From a virus: DNA of 36,082 nucleotides. The translations under genes were made by a program, and so were the position numbers. Each line of letters begins with the position of its first letter. The stretch's first letter is position 1. The DNA is taken from positions 1 to 36,082 of the IMG/VR virus record IMGVR_UViG_3300028025_000899; one strand, 5' to 3'. Positions 7,064 to 15,056 of this stretch are shown here, piece by piece. The notes beneath the pieces are model-generated. The model was given only the letters and a program-made list of their open reading frames with translations. It was not told the origin of the DNA and ran no database searches.

Positions 7064-7993
7064 ATGAAACACGCAAGTTTATTCTCAGGAATAGGAGGAT
7101 TTGATTTAGCTGCTGAATGGGCAGGTTGGGAAAACGTATTTCATTGTGAATGGAATAAATTCGGTCAACAAGTTCTTAAATATCATTTTCCAAATTCAAT
7201 TAGTTACAATGACATCACAAAAACAGACTTTAAAGTACATGCAAATGAGATTGACATTCTCACAGGAGGATTCCCTTGCCAACCATACTCACAGGCAGGT
7301 AAAAGACTTGGAAAAACCGATGAAAGACATCTCTTTCCTGAAATGCTTAGATGCATTAAAGAAGTCAAACCAAGATGGATTATTGGCGAAAACGTTCGTG
7401 GACTTATTAGTTGGAATGAAGGGTTGGTATTCAACGAAGTGCACGATGACTTGGAAAGGGAAGGTTATGAAGTCCAATCGTTTCTTATTCCTGCTGCAGG
7501 TGTCAACGCACCGCATCAAAGATACAGAGTTTGGTTTGTTGCCTACTCCAACAACAAGGAACGATGCAGGAAGGTCAACGACAATAGAGAATGGGAAAGT
7601 ATTGAACAAAAGTCATACAACAGGCACAGTTTATGGAATAACATTAGGTCAATTATTAAAGGCAGGGATGTTGCCAACACCGAGTGCATTCGACTACAAC
7701 ACAGCTCAAAGACAAGACAAATATCAGGAGAGGAAACAAATGCAAATGGACAAGGGAGTGAATCTACATTACCCATTAAAACAAATGGTAATGGATATAA
7801 ATCCCAATGGGAAAACTTCCCAACTGTCAGTCCAATTTGTGGAGGAGATGATGGGATTTCCGAAGGATTGGACAAAATTACCTTTTCTAAATGGAGAAAA
7901 GAATCAATAAAAGCATATGGAAACGCTATAGTTCCACAGGTAGCATACCAAATATTTCAGGCTATTAATGAGTTTGAAATGCAAAATATTTAA
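7064..7993 (+). CDS. dcm: DNA cytosine-5 methyltransferase
   Basis: A 309-residue enzyme from the ATG at 7064. The C5-methyltransferase motifs occur in order: motif I LFSGIGGFDLAAEWAG (6-21, S-adenosylmethionine site), motif IV GGFPCQPYSQAG with catalytic Cys72, motif VI ENVRGL (109-114), motif VIII QRYRVW (152-157), and motif IX-X ESIKAYGNAIVPQVAYQIF (281-299). The region between 160 and 270 is the target-recognition domain. No restriction enzyme is nearby, so it likely protects phage DNA from host restriction. The same DNA is open in the +1 frame for 254 codons (see the separate entry). Base use is somewhat less AT-rich than in neighbouring genes, suggesting recent acquisition. Confidence 0.95.
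   Translation: MKHASLFSGIGGFDLAAEWAGWENVFHCEWNKFGQQVLKYHFPNSISYNDITKTDFKVHANEIDILTGGFPCQPYSQAGKRLGKTDERHLFPEMLRCIKEVKPRWIIGENVRGLISWNEGLVFNEVHDDLEREGYEVQSFLIPAAGVNAPHQRYRVWFVAYSNNKERCRKVNDNREWESIEQKSYNRHSLWNNIRSIIKGRDVANTECIRLQHSSKTRQISGEETNANGQGSESTLPIKTNGNGYKSQWENFPTVSPICGGDDGISEGLDKITFSKWRKESIKAYGNAIVPQVAYQIFQAINEFEMQNI
7146..7910 (+). CDS. Nested +1-frame reading frame inside the methyltransferase gene
   Basis: A 254-codon frame, +1 relative to the methyltransferase, from ATG 7146 to TAA 7908-7910. It has segments resembling parts of phage C5-methyltransferase-associated proteins as I remember them: GWYSTKCTMTWK and SNRFLFLLQVSTHR, two LLPTP motifs (GLLPTPTTRNDAG, GMLPTPSAFDYNT), and QLSVQFVEEMMGFPKDWTKL near the end. 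The main frame is nonetheless complete. Possible explanations: an overprinted second protein, the relic of a frame switch between two methyltransferase lineages, or an alternative C-terminus reached by frameshifting. Antisense frames here are also partly open, so chance openness cannot be excluded. Confidence 0.45.
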   Translation: MNGINSVNKFLNIIFQIQLVTMTSQKQTLKYMQMRLTFSQEDSLANHTHRQVKDLEKPMKDISFLKCLDALKKSNQDGLLAKTFVDLLVGMKGWYSTKCTMTWKGKVMKSNRFLFLLQVSTHRIKDTEFGLLPTPTTRNDAGRSTTIENGKVLNKSHTTGTVYGITLGQLLKAGMLPTPSAFDYNTAQRQDKYQERKQMQMDKGVNLHYPLKQMVMDINPNGKTSQLSVQFVEEMMGFPKDWTKLPFLNGEKNQ

Positions 7994-8001
7994 GAACATA
8001 G

Positions 8002-8062
8002 ACCACCCTATTTAAAACATTAATAACCTGATAGTAATTAGTAAAACTTGGGGTGGTTTTTT
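8002..8062 (+). terminator. Possible terminator with long loop after the methyltransferase
   Basis: ACCACCC at 8002-8008 pairs perfectly with GGGTGGT at 8051-8057, directly followed by a T-run (GGTTTTTT). The intervening 42 nt are AT-rich and could hold a weaker inner hairpin. The 7-bp GC-rich stem plus U-tract fits an intrinsic terminator, though the loop is longer than usual. Confidence 0.55.
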
Positions 8063-8073
8063 AAATTAAACTT

Positions 8074-8322
8074 ATGACAAAAAATAACTACACAATGAAT
8101 CAAGAATATTTAATAAGACTTGAAAATGAATGTCTTATTGAAAAGATTGCTAAACTAGAAAAAGAATTAGCAGATAAGGAATTAGCTATTAAGATGCTTA
8201 AAAAAGATTTAGAACCATTTTTAACAGAGCAACAAAAGAGACAGGACTACATAAATAGAAGGGATGCAATAGATTTAAAACTTGCTCAAATGATGGCTAA
8301 TTTTCATAATCAAAAAAATTAA
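8074..8322 (+). CDS. Coiled-coil small protein
   Basis: An 82-residue protein that is almost entirely predicted helix. A heptad-like stretch from about residue 12 to 50 (LIRLENECLIEKIAKLEKEL, then KELAIKMLKKDLEPF) is typical of a coiled coil. The ATG at 8074 follows a T-rich terminator tail; an internal ATG (8095) is an alternative. It is likely an oligomer or a binding partner in the tail module, but function is unknown. Confidence 0.65.
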   Translation: MTKNNYTMNQEYLIRLENECLIEKIAKLEKELADKELAIKMLKKDLEPFLTEQQKRQDYINRRDAIDLKLAQMMANFHNQKN

Positions 8323-8326
8323 CACA

Positions 8327-8455
8327 ATGAAAGAAACATTAATATTTACATATGAACTATTAAAGTTTACAATTATTTCAGTTCCTTTAGCTTGTTTAGT
8401 ATATTTAATAGCAGTATCTTTATCTAAAATCAAGCAATTATGTGGGACAAAATAA
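8327..8455 (+). CDS. Small membrane protein (42 aa)
   Basis: A 42-codon frame from ATG 8327 to TAA 8453-8455. A central hydrophobic run (FTIISVPLACLVYLIAVSL) predicts a single membrane span, flanked by Lys-containing ends (SKIKQLCGTK). It starts four bases after the coiled-coil gene's stop and overlaps the next gene by 16 bp. The tight packing supports it. Function unknown. Confidence 0.5.
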   Translation: MKETLIFTYELLKFTIISVPLACLVYLIAVSLSKIKQLCGTK

Positions 8456-9111
8456 ATGTTTGGCAATACCAACAGATATACAATGCTTTAAATACAAAGG
8501 AAAAGGATGCAACTGATTTAGACCTAGAAGTCAAATTGGTAGGGATAGTCAATAATATGACTGAAATGCAAATAGACAGTCTACCTTTGAATGAATATAA
8601 AGAGTTGAGTAAAACCATAGCTTTCTTAAATCAGGCGATAGAAGGCGCACCTAAGAAGTATATAAACATATCACACAATAAGAGGTACAAGATTAATTAC
8701 GATGTCAGTAAGATGCCATTCGCAAGGTATATAGAAAGCAAGGTATTTAGCGAAGACCTGTACGGTAACCTACATAAGTTAGCAGCTACAATGGTAATAC
8801 CACAGAAGCGAAAGTTTGGTATTTGGTTTAATGAGAAGTACGATGCTAGTAAGCACGAGGAATACTCAAATGATATGTTGACTGCAAGGTTCGTAGATGT
8901 GTATCATTCGTTGGTTTTTTTTTATCAAGTATACAGAAATTGGATAGAAGTTTCAAAGGGTTATTTGGTGAAGAAGATGGTGGAAGCAGGGATGCAGGAA
9001 GCACAGGCGAAAGAGGTGGTTCAAAGTTTATGCATTATTTTGGATGGCAATATAGCACCAAACTTATTGCCGAGTACGAAAATTGCACAGTTAGCGAAGC
9101 CTATGAATTAA
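8440..9111 (+). CDS. Tail assembly chaperone, short (G-like) product
   Basis: A 223-residue protein starting MWDKINVWQYQQI, a soluble helical protein in the position of the phage tail assembly chaperone. Around residues 157-161 the message runs through nine T's (8915-8923). A second frame, -1 to this one, stays open from there to 9194 and carries a distinct conserved domain. The pair matches the lambda G/GT layout, in which a -1 frameshift makes a small amount of fusion protein needed for tail assembly around the tape measure. The zero-frame C-terminus (NWIEVSKGYLVKKMVEAGMQ) also looks like real protein. Confidence 0.75.
   Translation: MWDKINVWQYQQIYNALNTKEKDATDLDLEVKLVGIVNNMTEMQIDSLPLNEYKELSKTIAFLNQAIEGAPKKYINISHNKRYKINYDVSKMPFARYIESKVFSEDLYGNLHKLAATMVIPQKRKFGIWFNEKYDASKHEEYSNDMLTARFVDVYHSLVFFYQVYRNWIEVSKGYLVKKMVEAGMQEAQAKEVVQSLCIILDGNIAPNLLPSTKIAQLAKPMN
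8915..8923 (+). other. Probable -1 ribosomal frameshift site (T9 run)
   Basis: Nine consecutive T's give the heptamer T TTT TTT in the zero frame (gtT TTT TTT then TAT). A one-base slip back after the second TTT moves reading to TTA TCA AGT and on without a stop to 9194. The expected fusion is about 161 + 90 = 251 residues. A downstream stimulatory structure was not established. Confidence 0.6.
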
Positions 9112-9194
9112 GTACAATAGAATGTTTAAACATACTAGCGTATTTAAAAGCTAAAACAGATTACGATAATGAGCAGATAAAAAAAGTAAGATAG
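8922..9194 (+). CDS. Tail assembly chaperone -1 frame extension (T-like domain)
   Basis: An open -1 frame from the T-run to TAG 9192-9194, with no good ATG of its own. After a hydrophilic Gly/Glu-rich linker (GEEDGGSRDAGSTGERGG) it contains HYFGWQYSTKLIAEYEN, then VSEAYELSTIECLNILAYLK. The latter is a helical domain of the type found at the C-terminus of tail chaperone or pre-tape-measure proteins in Bacteroidota phages. It extends 83 bp beyond the zero-frame stop. Best read as the T half of a G/GT pair, made only by frameshifting. Confidence 0.65.
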   Translation, partial: LSSIQKLDRSFKGLFGEEDGGSRDAGSTGERGGSKFMHYFGWQYSTKLIAEYENCTVSEAYELSTIECLNILAYLKAKTDYDNEQIKKVR

Positions 9195-9222
9195 TTTTCA
9201 TAGTTGGATTTTTTGGTTTACT

Positions 9223-9256
9223 TCCCCATCCCTAAAAAGGTGGGGATAGTTATTTT
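9223..9256 (+). terminator. Possible terminator after chaperone frame
   Basis: TCCCCA at 9223-9228 pairs with TGGGGA at 9241-9246, with inner CC/GG pairs and an A-rich loop (CCTAAAAAGG). A weak T-rich tail (TAGTTATTTTAA) follows. It is preceded by TAGTTTTCATAGTT (9192-9205), nearly repeated before the terminator at 17864. Confidence 0.5.
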
Positions 9257-9280
9257 AAGCCTGTTATACTATTTATTAGT

Positions 9281-9949
9281 ATGAGCATATCCAAAGCACA
9301 GGCACAGGCAATAGCAGATGGCTTCCTAAATACATTAGGTGAACAACCTATGAAAGAGGGAGAAATGCCTGTTGCTGAAAGATTGTTAAAGGATTTTGGT
9401 GCAGACTTCATTAAAACTGCACAGGCTAATCTTAGGGCAAATGGGTCTATTGCTTCAGGTGCTATTGATGATATTAGAATGTACTTTAGTAAATTTGGTA
9501 CAACCTATAGTATTTCTTTAGGATACCCTAAATCAGAAAAGGCTTCTAAGTATTGGGATTTTATAAACAAGGGTGTAAAGGGAACTAAAAATATTAAGGC
9601 TGATTCAAAAACACCTTATAAATTTAACCCATCTAAAAAAAGCATTCCTATTTCAGCAGTACAGGGATGGCTAGGATATAACAAATTAAAAGCAACTTCA
9701 GTAAGACCATACAGGAAATTAGGGGTAGAAGCTAAAGCAATAGATGCTAAAAAGTCTTTAGCCTATGTGGTAGCTAGGTCTATACATAGAAAAGGTATCA
9801 GGTCTACCCATTATTTTGACAATGCCCAAAAAGAGGTATTCGGTAAAAACTTCTATGAGATAATGGAAGCTGCATTAGGTAAAGATATTCAAATTAAAAT
9901 AAGACAAATCGGTAAAGAAATAAACAATGGCAATAACAATACAAAGTAG
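9281..9949 (+). CDS. Putative minor tail or tail-completion protein
   Basis: A 222-residue basic protein. The N-terminal half is helical with Ala-rich segments (KAQAQAIADGFLNTL, DFIKTAQANLRANGS). The middle has YSISLGYPKSEKASKYWDFINKGVKGT, and the end is lysine-rich (IQIKIRQIGKEINNGNNNTK). The conserved WDFINKGVKGT and the phage tail context suggest a neck or tail-completion component, similar in size to HK97 gp10-like proteins. The assignment rests mainly on position. It overlaps the next gene by 23 bp. Confidence 0.55.
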   Translation: MSISKAQAQAIADGFLNTLGEQPMKEGEMPVAERLLKDFGADFIKTAQANLRANGSIASGAIDDIRMYFSKFGTTYSISLGYPKSEKASKYWDFINKGVKGTKNIKADSKTPYKFNPSKKSIPISAVQGWLGYNKLKATSVRPYRKLGVEAKAIDAKKSLAYVVARSIHRKGIRSTHYFDNAQKEVFGKNFYEIMEAALGKDIQIKIRQIGKEINNGNNNTK

Positions 9950-11153
9950 TCCTGCACCTTATTCAAGTATGCATAATGACTTGTGGTATGTTTCAAGTTC
10001 AAACTTAGTCAATCAGACTGCATTTAAATTCGTGTATGATGTGTACGTTAATGGCGCACAGGTGAGTAGAACTAAAGTATATCCTGCACCATCTGCAGAA
10101 GGCAGCTATGGTATATTTAATCCTTCCCCTATGGTAAGGTCATTTGTTACTAACTATTTTGAGCCATCAGGTTCATCAATCCTAGTAGCTTCTAATGACA
10201 AAATAAAGGTTGATTCTACCATTCAAATAGGTGAGGAGTATGTAAGTGGTGGTAACTTAATAACCAACCTTAATTTAGTTTCTAGTGCATTAAGTGCGTA
10301 CAATTACTATCCACCATTATTTGCAGACATATTATTTACTAATGAAGATAATCCATTGGTGCTATCTGATTATTATGACAATCTATTAATAGAAAACTTT
10401 ACAGATGATTGGTTAACAGAAAGGGATACAAATAATATTACGATTGAATACGGTGATAATTTTTATGCTACATTCTTTAGGGTAACTGCAGGTGCTTATT
10501 CAGCTAAAATAGATGTCCTTAGTGAAGCAGGTTCTATACTTGATACTGCTAGTGGTTCAATCACATTTAGCGGACAGATGAACCTATTTAACTGCTCTGC
10601 TGCTAGTATTAATACTTTTGCAGGTAGAAGTTTGATAACAGAATCTGCTTATGCATATGATGTATATATCAAATTAGGTGCAGCTGAATCTAGAAAGTTA
10701 AGATTTACACAGAGGTGTTATCCTAAATACAGACAATACAACCTTAACTTTTTAAATAGATTAGGCGGTTGGGATACAATGAAATTCGCATTAGTAAATA
10801 GAAGGTCTAGTGAGTTCACAAAAACAAGCTACAGAAAAAACGAATATCAGCTATCAGGCAATGCAATGACTAACATTGATGCTTATAACAAGTACAATGA
10901 AAGCACAGTTAACTATGCCATTCAACATAAGGATATGTTCCATTTAATATCTGATTGGGTAAGCCAACAGGATTATGAATGGTTAGCACAGTTAATGTCT
11001 AGTTCTATTGTTTATATGGAAGTACAGGGTGCATTTTTCCCTGTTACAATTAGCAACAATAACTATCAATACAAACTAGAAAGTGCAGATAAGTTATTTA
11101 ATTTTGAAATAGACATTGAAGTATCTAAATATGTAAACAGTCAATTCAGATAA
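9927..11153 (+). CDS. Phage tail structural protein
   Basis: A 408-residue protein, beta-rich and uncharged overall, starting MAITIQSSPAPYSSMHNDLW. It contains FKFVYDVYVNGAQVSRTKVYP and NPSPMVRSFVTNYF near the start, and NLNFLNRLGGWDTMKFALVN in the second half. I recall this family from Bacteroidota phages and flavobacterial prophages as a structural tail protein. No enzyme motif is visible. Its last base is shared with the next gene's ATG. It lies between the chaperone and another large tail protein, so a distal tail or tail-wall role is likely. Confidence 0.65.
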   Translation: MAITIQSSPAPYSSMHNDLWYVSSSNLVNQTAFKFVYDVYVNGAQVSRTKVYPAPSAEGSYGIFNPSPMVRSFVTNYFEPSGSSILVASNDKIKVDSTIQIGEEYVSGGNLITNLNLVSSALSAYNYYPPLFADILFTNEDNPLVLSDYYDNLLIENFTDDWLTERDTNNITIEYGDNFYATFFRVTAGAYSAKIDVLSEAGSILDTASGSITFSGQMNLFNCSAASINTFAGRSLITESAYAYDVYIKLGAAESRKLRFTQRCYPKYRQYNLNFLNRLGGWDTMKFALVNRRSSEFTKTSYRKNEYQLSGNAMTNIDAYNKYNESTVNYAIQHKDMFHLISDWVSQQDYEWLAQLMSSSIVYMEVQGAFFPVTISNNNYQYKLESADKLFNFEIDIEVSKYVNSQFR

Positions 11154-13258
11154 TGGTTAGTACAGAAATATACATAGAAGATTATAAATTAGAATTATCT
11201 AAAGAATTAAACACAGAGTTTAGTTATGTCATTGATGATATTTCTGATTTCGGTTCAAAGAATACATCTTTTTCAAAGACTATTAATATAGCAGGTAATT
11301 CTACAAATAACAGAGTATTTGGATTTGTATTTGATTTGGGTAATGCTAACTTTACAGATGACACATTGCCTAATGTTAATTATAATTATAATGCTGCAAA
11401 GGCTGCACAATGTAGAATCTTTATTGATAAAATACAGGTGTTTAAAGGCACATTAAGAATACTAGAAATTATTGTAGATGGCAAAGCTATTGAATATCAA
11501 TGTTCTGTATTTGGTGAATTGGGCGGTTTTATAACTGCATTAGGAAATAAAAGATTAGCAGGTAATGATAACCCTACTGATGATTTAAATTTTGAATCTT
11601 ATAATCATACGTTTACGGAAGCAAATATAACTGCTAGTTGGGAAGTATCAGGAGCAAGGGGAACTAACAACAGTTCAGGTTATGGTTCAGGGTATTACTA
11701 CCCATTAATAGATTATGGAACATATAGAAATGCAAATAATAGAGACTACAATGTAATGACATTTAGACCTGCATTATTTGTTAAAGAATATTTAGAAAAG
11801 ATTTTAGCAGATAGTGGATATAGTTACGAATTCCCATTGTTAAATACAGAGGCTTTTAAAAGATTAATTATTCCACATAATCAAAAGGTGCTATCTACTA
11901 CTAGCAATGTGCAATTAGAAGCTACCCCTGATATATATACTTACACAGGTACAGGAACTTTAATTAGTTTATTTTGTACTGCTAGTTCATTAGGTAACTT
12001 TACTTTAGGTAGTGGTTATATTTTTACATACACAGGCGCAACTAAGGTAATGAATTTAGATTTGCGTGTTAATGGCTTATGGGAAATTGGTAATGTAGCT
12101 ACTTTAAATGTAAGAAAAAATGGTGTTATCATTGGAAGCTATTATGTTGGTTCAGGATTTTCAACAAAATACTTTAATGCTAATATTAACTTAACAGGTG
12201 TAACATTCAATACAAGTGATACACTAATTATACAAATGGAATGGTCAGGTTCTGCAGCTTATAAATTAAATGTACTTGCAAATAGCACATTAAGTTTAAC
12301 TACTACAAGTGCAGATATTGTTCCTATTAATTATAATGAATCAGTTAAATTAAATAGTGCAATTCCTAGAGGGATATTCCAAAAGGATTTCTTTTTAAGT
12401 ATTTGTAAGATGTATAATCTTTATGTCTATGATGATATATTTAATGATAAAAAGATTTATATAAAACCATACATTGATTTTTACCCAACAATAAGTGCTA
12501 ATGCTTTAGATTGGTCTGATAAAATAGATAGGTCTAAGCCATTAAGCATCAAGCCAATGAGTGAATTAAATGCAAGGTACTACCAATATAAATACAAAGA
12601 TGATTCAGACTATTACAATGAAAACTATAAAAAGAAATATAATCAAAACTATGGCGATAGGTTATATGATACTAATTATGATTTCAGTAAAGATACAGAA
12701 TCACTTGAAGTAATATTTGCATCAAGTCCATTAGTACAGATAACAGGAGAAGAAAAAAGAGTAACACAAATATTTAAACTATCTAACAATAATACTAAGG
12801 AAGACCAAATGGATAGTGTTATTAGAATAATGCAGGTTCAAAAAATAACAGGGGTACATAGTTGGCATATACTAAATCAAAATAATAGTGGAAACTTGCA
12901 TACAGGCACATACTATGGATATGCAGGACATTTACATTTTAATGGTAGCGGAATACCAACAGAAGATATAAACTTTGGTGCGCCAAAAGAAATATATATT
13001 ACTACAACATCTTATCCAACTGCTAATCTATTTAATGTATACCATAGTGAATACATAGCTGAAATAACAGATAAAAATAGTAAACTATTAACCTGTTCTG
13101 CTTTATTAAATACATTAGATATTAACAACCTAGACTTTAGTAAATACATTTGGATAGATGGTGTACTGTTCAGATTAAATAAAGTAGAAGGATATAATCC
13201 TATGGAATATACCACAACGAAAATAAGTTTATTAAAAGTAATTGAAATATCATACTAA
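11153..13258 (+). CDS. Large tail protein
   Basis: A 701-residue protein. The N-terminus (STEIYIEDYKLELSKELN, then DISDFGSKNTSFSKTINIAG) is a pattern shared by tail proteins of Bacteroidota phages in which an early domain packs against the tail tube. The rest is beta-rich with many Asn, Tyr and Thr, including a Gly/Ser/Tyr patch near residue 180. It could be a distal tail or tail-associated protein that contacts the host, but no hydrolase motif is seen. It ends on the ATG of the tape measure gene. Confidence 0.65.
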   Translation: MVSTEIYIEDYKLELSKELNTEFSYVIDDISDFGSKNTSFSKTINIAGNSTNNRVFGFVFDLGNANFTDDTLPNVNYNYNAAKAAQCRIFIDKIQVFKGTLRILEIIVDGKAIEYQCSVFGELGGFITALGNKRLAGNDNPTDDLNFESYNHTFTEANITASWEVSGARGTNNSSGYGSGYYYPLIDYGTYRNANNRDYNVMTFRPALFVKEYLEKILADSGYSYEFPLLNTEAFKRLIIPHNQKVLSTTSNVQLEATPDIYTYTGTGTLISLFCTASSLGNFTLGSGYIFTYTGATKVMNLDLRVNGLWEIGNVATLNVRKNGVIIGSYYVGSGFSTKYFNANINLTGVTFNTSDTLIIQMEWSGSAAYKLNVLANSTLSLTTTSADIVPINYNESVKLNSAIPRGIFQKDFFLSICKMYNLYVYDDIFNDKKIYIKPYIDFYPTISANALDWSDKIDRSKPLSIKPMSELNARYYQYKYKDDSDYYNENYKKKYNQNYGDRLYDTNYDFSKDTESLEVIFASSPLVQITGEEKRVTQIFKLSNNNTKEDQMDSVIRIMQVQKITGVHSWHILNQNNSGNLHTGTYYGYAGHLHFNGSGIPTEDINFGAPKEIYITTTSYPTANLFNVYHSEYIAEITDKNSKLLTCSALLNTLDINNLDFSKYIWIDGVLFRLNKVEGYNPMEYTTTKISLLKVIEISY

Positions 13259-15036
13259 TGGCAGAGAATTTAAATTTAAATGTAAACGTAAATACTTCAG
13301 GTGCTGAAGGCTCAATAGGCTCACTTAAAAAGCAACTTAGAGAAGCGCAGAATGAAGTGGTCGCATTGTCAGACAAGTTTGGTGCTACATCTGCAGAAGC
13401 GGTTAAAGCTGCAACAAAAGCAGCAGAACTTAGGGATAGGATAGGTGATGCTAAAGCATTGACTGATGCATTTAATCCTGATGCCAAATTTAAAGCATTG
13501 ACTGCTTCTCTATCAGGTGTTGCAGGTGGATTTGGTGCAGTACAAGGTGCGATGGCTTTATTTGGCGCAGAAAGTGATAATGTACAAAAAACATTATTAA
13601 AGGTTCAGTCAGCAATGGCACTTTCACAAGGTTTACAGGCAGTAGGTGAAAGTATAGATTCATTTAAACAATTAGGGGTAGTAATTAGAACACAGGTTGT
13701 AAGTGCATTTAGTACACTAAGAGGTGCAATAATAGCGACAGGTGTTGGCGCATTAGCAGTTGGGTTAGGTTTACTAATAGCAAACTTTGATAAAGTAAAA
13801 GAAGTAATTAATAATCTATTCCCATCATTAGGAGAATTTGCTGATAGAATAAAACTTATTGTACAAGGGTTTACTGATTTTATAGGATTAACAAGTCAAG
13901 TTAAAAGAGATGCTGAAGCATTTAAAAAAACTACAACTGAAGCAATAGATATTTTAGATAATAGAATTAAAGTACTTCAATCTTTAAATGGTAAAGAAGA
14001 AGAAATATATAATGCTAAAAAAGAAAGAATTGAAAAAGAATTAAGTTTAATTAAGGGAGCAACTGCTGAAGAAATTAAAACTAAAAAAGGATTAGAAGCT
14101 GATTTAATTGTTTTAGATAATAATGAAGCATCTAGAAGAAAGAAAAAAGCAGAACAAGAAGAAGCAGATAATTTAAAATCATTAGAAGAAGGTAGAGCAA
14201 GAAGAAAAGAAATTGAAGATTTTGATACTCAACTTCAGCAAAGATTAATGGAAATTGATGAAGAAAGAGCTACTAAAAAAAGGGAGTTAGATTTTCAAAG
14301 AATCCAAAATTTAATTACAGATTTAGATTATGAAAATGGATTAAAGGATAATGATTTTCAACATGATTTACAAAGACTTGCAAATAAAGAAGCATATATT
14401 GCTGAACTAAAAGCTATTGAATTATCAAACTTAGATTTAACTGAAAAAGAAAGAATAGACATAATTGCTAAATATGCAAAGCAAGAACAGGATATTGATA
14501 AAGATATTACTGAAACTAAAAGAGCAGAGACTGAAGCTAGAATTGAATTGCAATTTGCAGTTACTAATGCTGCAGGTGCAGCAGGTAGATTATTACAAAG
14601 TATTGCAAGTGAAAATAAAACATTAGCTATTACAGGAATTATACTTGAACAAGCAGCTGCAATTGCATCTATAGCAATTAATGCCAAAAAGAACTTTGTA
14701 AAAGATGGTGGTATAAAATCACCTTTAGCATATGCAAATTTAGCAGCAGCAGGTATTGCAGCAGCATCTGCAGTAGTAGCTGCAAAGAAAGGTATTGCAG
14801 CAATTAATTCATCAAGTTTAAGTGATAGTAGTGGGGTTGGAAGTACAGGTATGCCATCTATTTCAACACAAGCACCAATGTCACCAACTGCACCAACTGC
14901 ACAGGTAACCCAATTAAATCAACAGACAATTAACGATATTGGGAATCAGGCAGTAAGGGCATATGTAGTTGAAAGTGATATTACTAGCAGTCAAGAAAGA
15001 ATAACTGCAATAAGACAAAGAGCAAGATTTAGTTAA
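13258..15036 (+). CDS. Tail tape measure protein
   Basis: A 592-residue protein of tape-measure type. It starts with a polar N-terminus (NLNLNVNVNTSGAEGSIGSL) and long Ala/Lys/Glu coiled coils (LRIGDAKALTDAF-like segments and a highly charged helix about residues 215-410). Two hydrophobic segments occur, AIIATGVGALAVGLGLLIA and a C-terminal Ala-rich run (ANLAAAGIAAASAVVAAKKG). Tape measures set tail length at roughly 1.5 angstrom per residue, which would give a tail near 90 nm. That is inference from length only. It lies upstream of the capsid genes, an unusual order. Confidence 0.9.
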   Translation: MAENLNLNVNVNTSGAEGSIGSLKKQLREAQNEVVALSDKFGATSAEAVKAATKAAELRDRIGDAKALTDAFNPDAKFKALTASLSGVAGGFGAVQGAMALFGAESDNVQKTLLKVQSAMALSQGLQAVGESIDSFKQLGVVIRTQVVSAFSTLRGAIIATGVGALAVGLGLLIANFDKVKEVINNLFPSLGEFADRIKLIVQGFTDFIGLTSQVKRDAEAFKKTTTEAIDILDNRIKVLQSLNGKEEEIYNAKKERIEKELSLIKGATAEEIKTKKGLEADLIVLDNNEASRRKKKAEQEEADNLKSLEEGRARRKEIEDFDTQLQQRLMEIDEERATKKRELDFQRIQNLITDLDYENGLKDNDFQHDLQRLANKEAYIAELKAIELSNLDLTEKERIDIIAKYAKQEQDIDKDITETKRAETEARIELQFAVTNAAGAAGRLLQSIASENKTLAITGIILEQAAAIASIAINAKKNFVKDGGIKSPLAYANLAAAGIAAASAVVAAKKGIAAINSSSLSDSSGVGSTGMPSISTQAPMSPTAPTAQVTQLNQQTINDIGNQAVRAYVVESDITSSQERITAIRQRARFS

Positions 15037-15056
15037 TATTTAAAAAAAATATATTT

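Noticed and set aside
7204-7875. Antisense frames under the methyltransferase gene
   Set aside because: Short (76-110 codons), no motifs, overlapping one another; probably due to lower AT content of this gene.
7146-7910. Simple sequencing frameshift in the methyltransferase
   Set aside because: The main frame is unbroken with all motifs from I to X, so no indel is needed to explain the gene. The nested frame is therefore reported as a question, not as an error.
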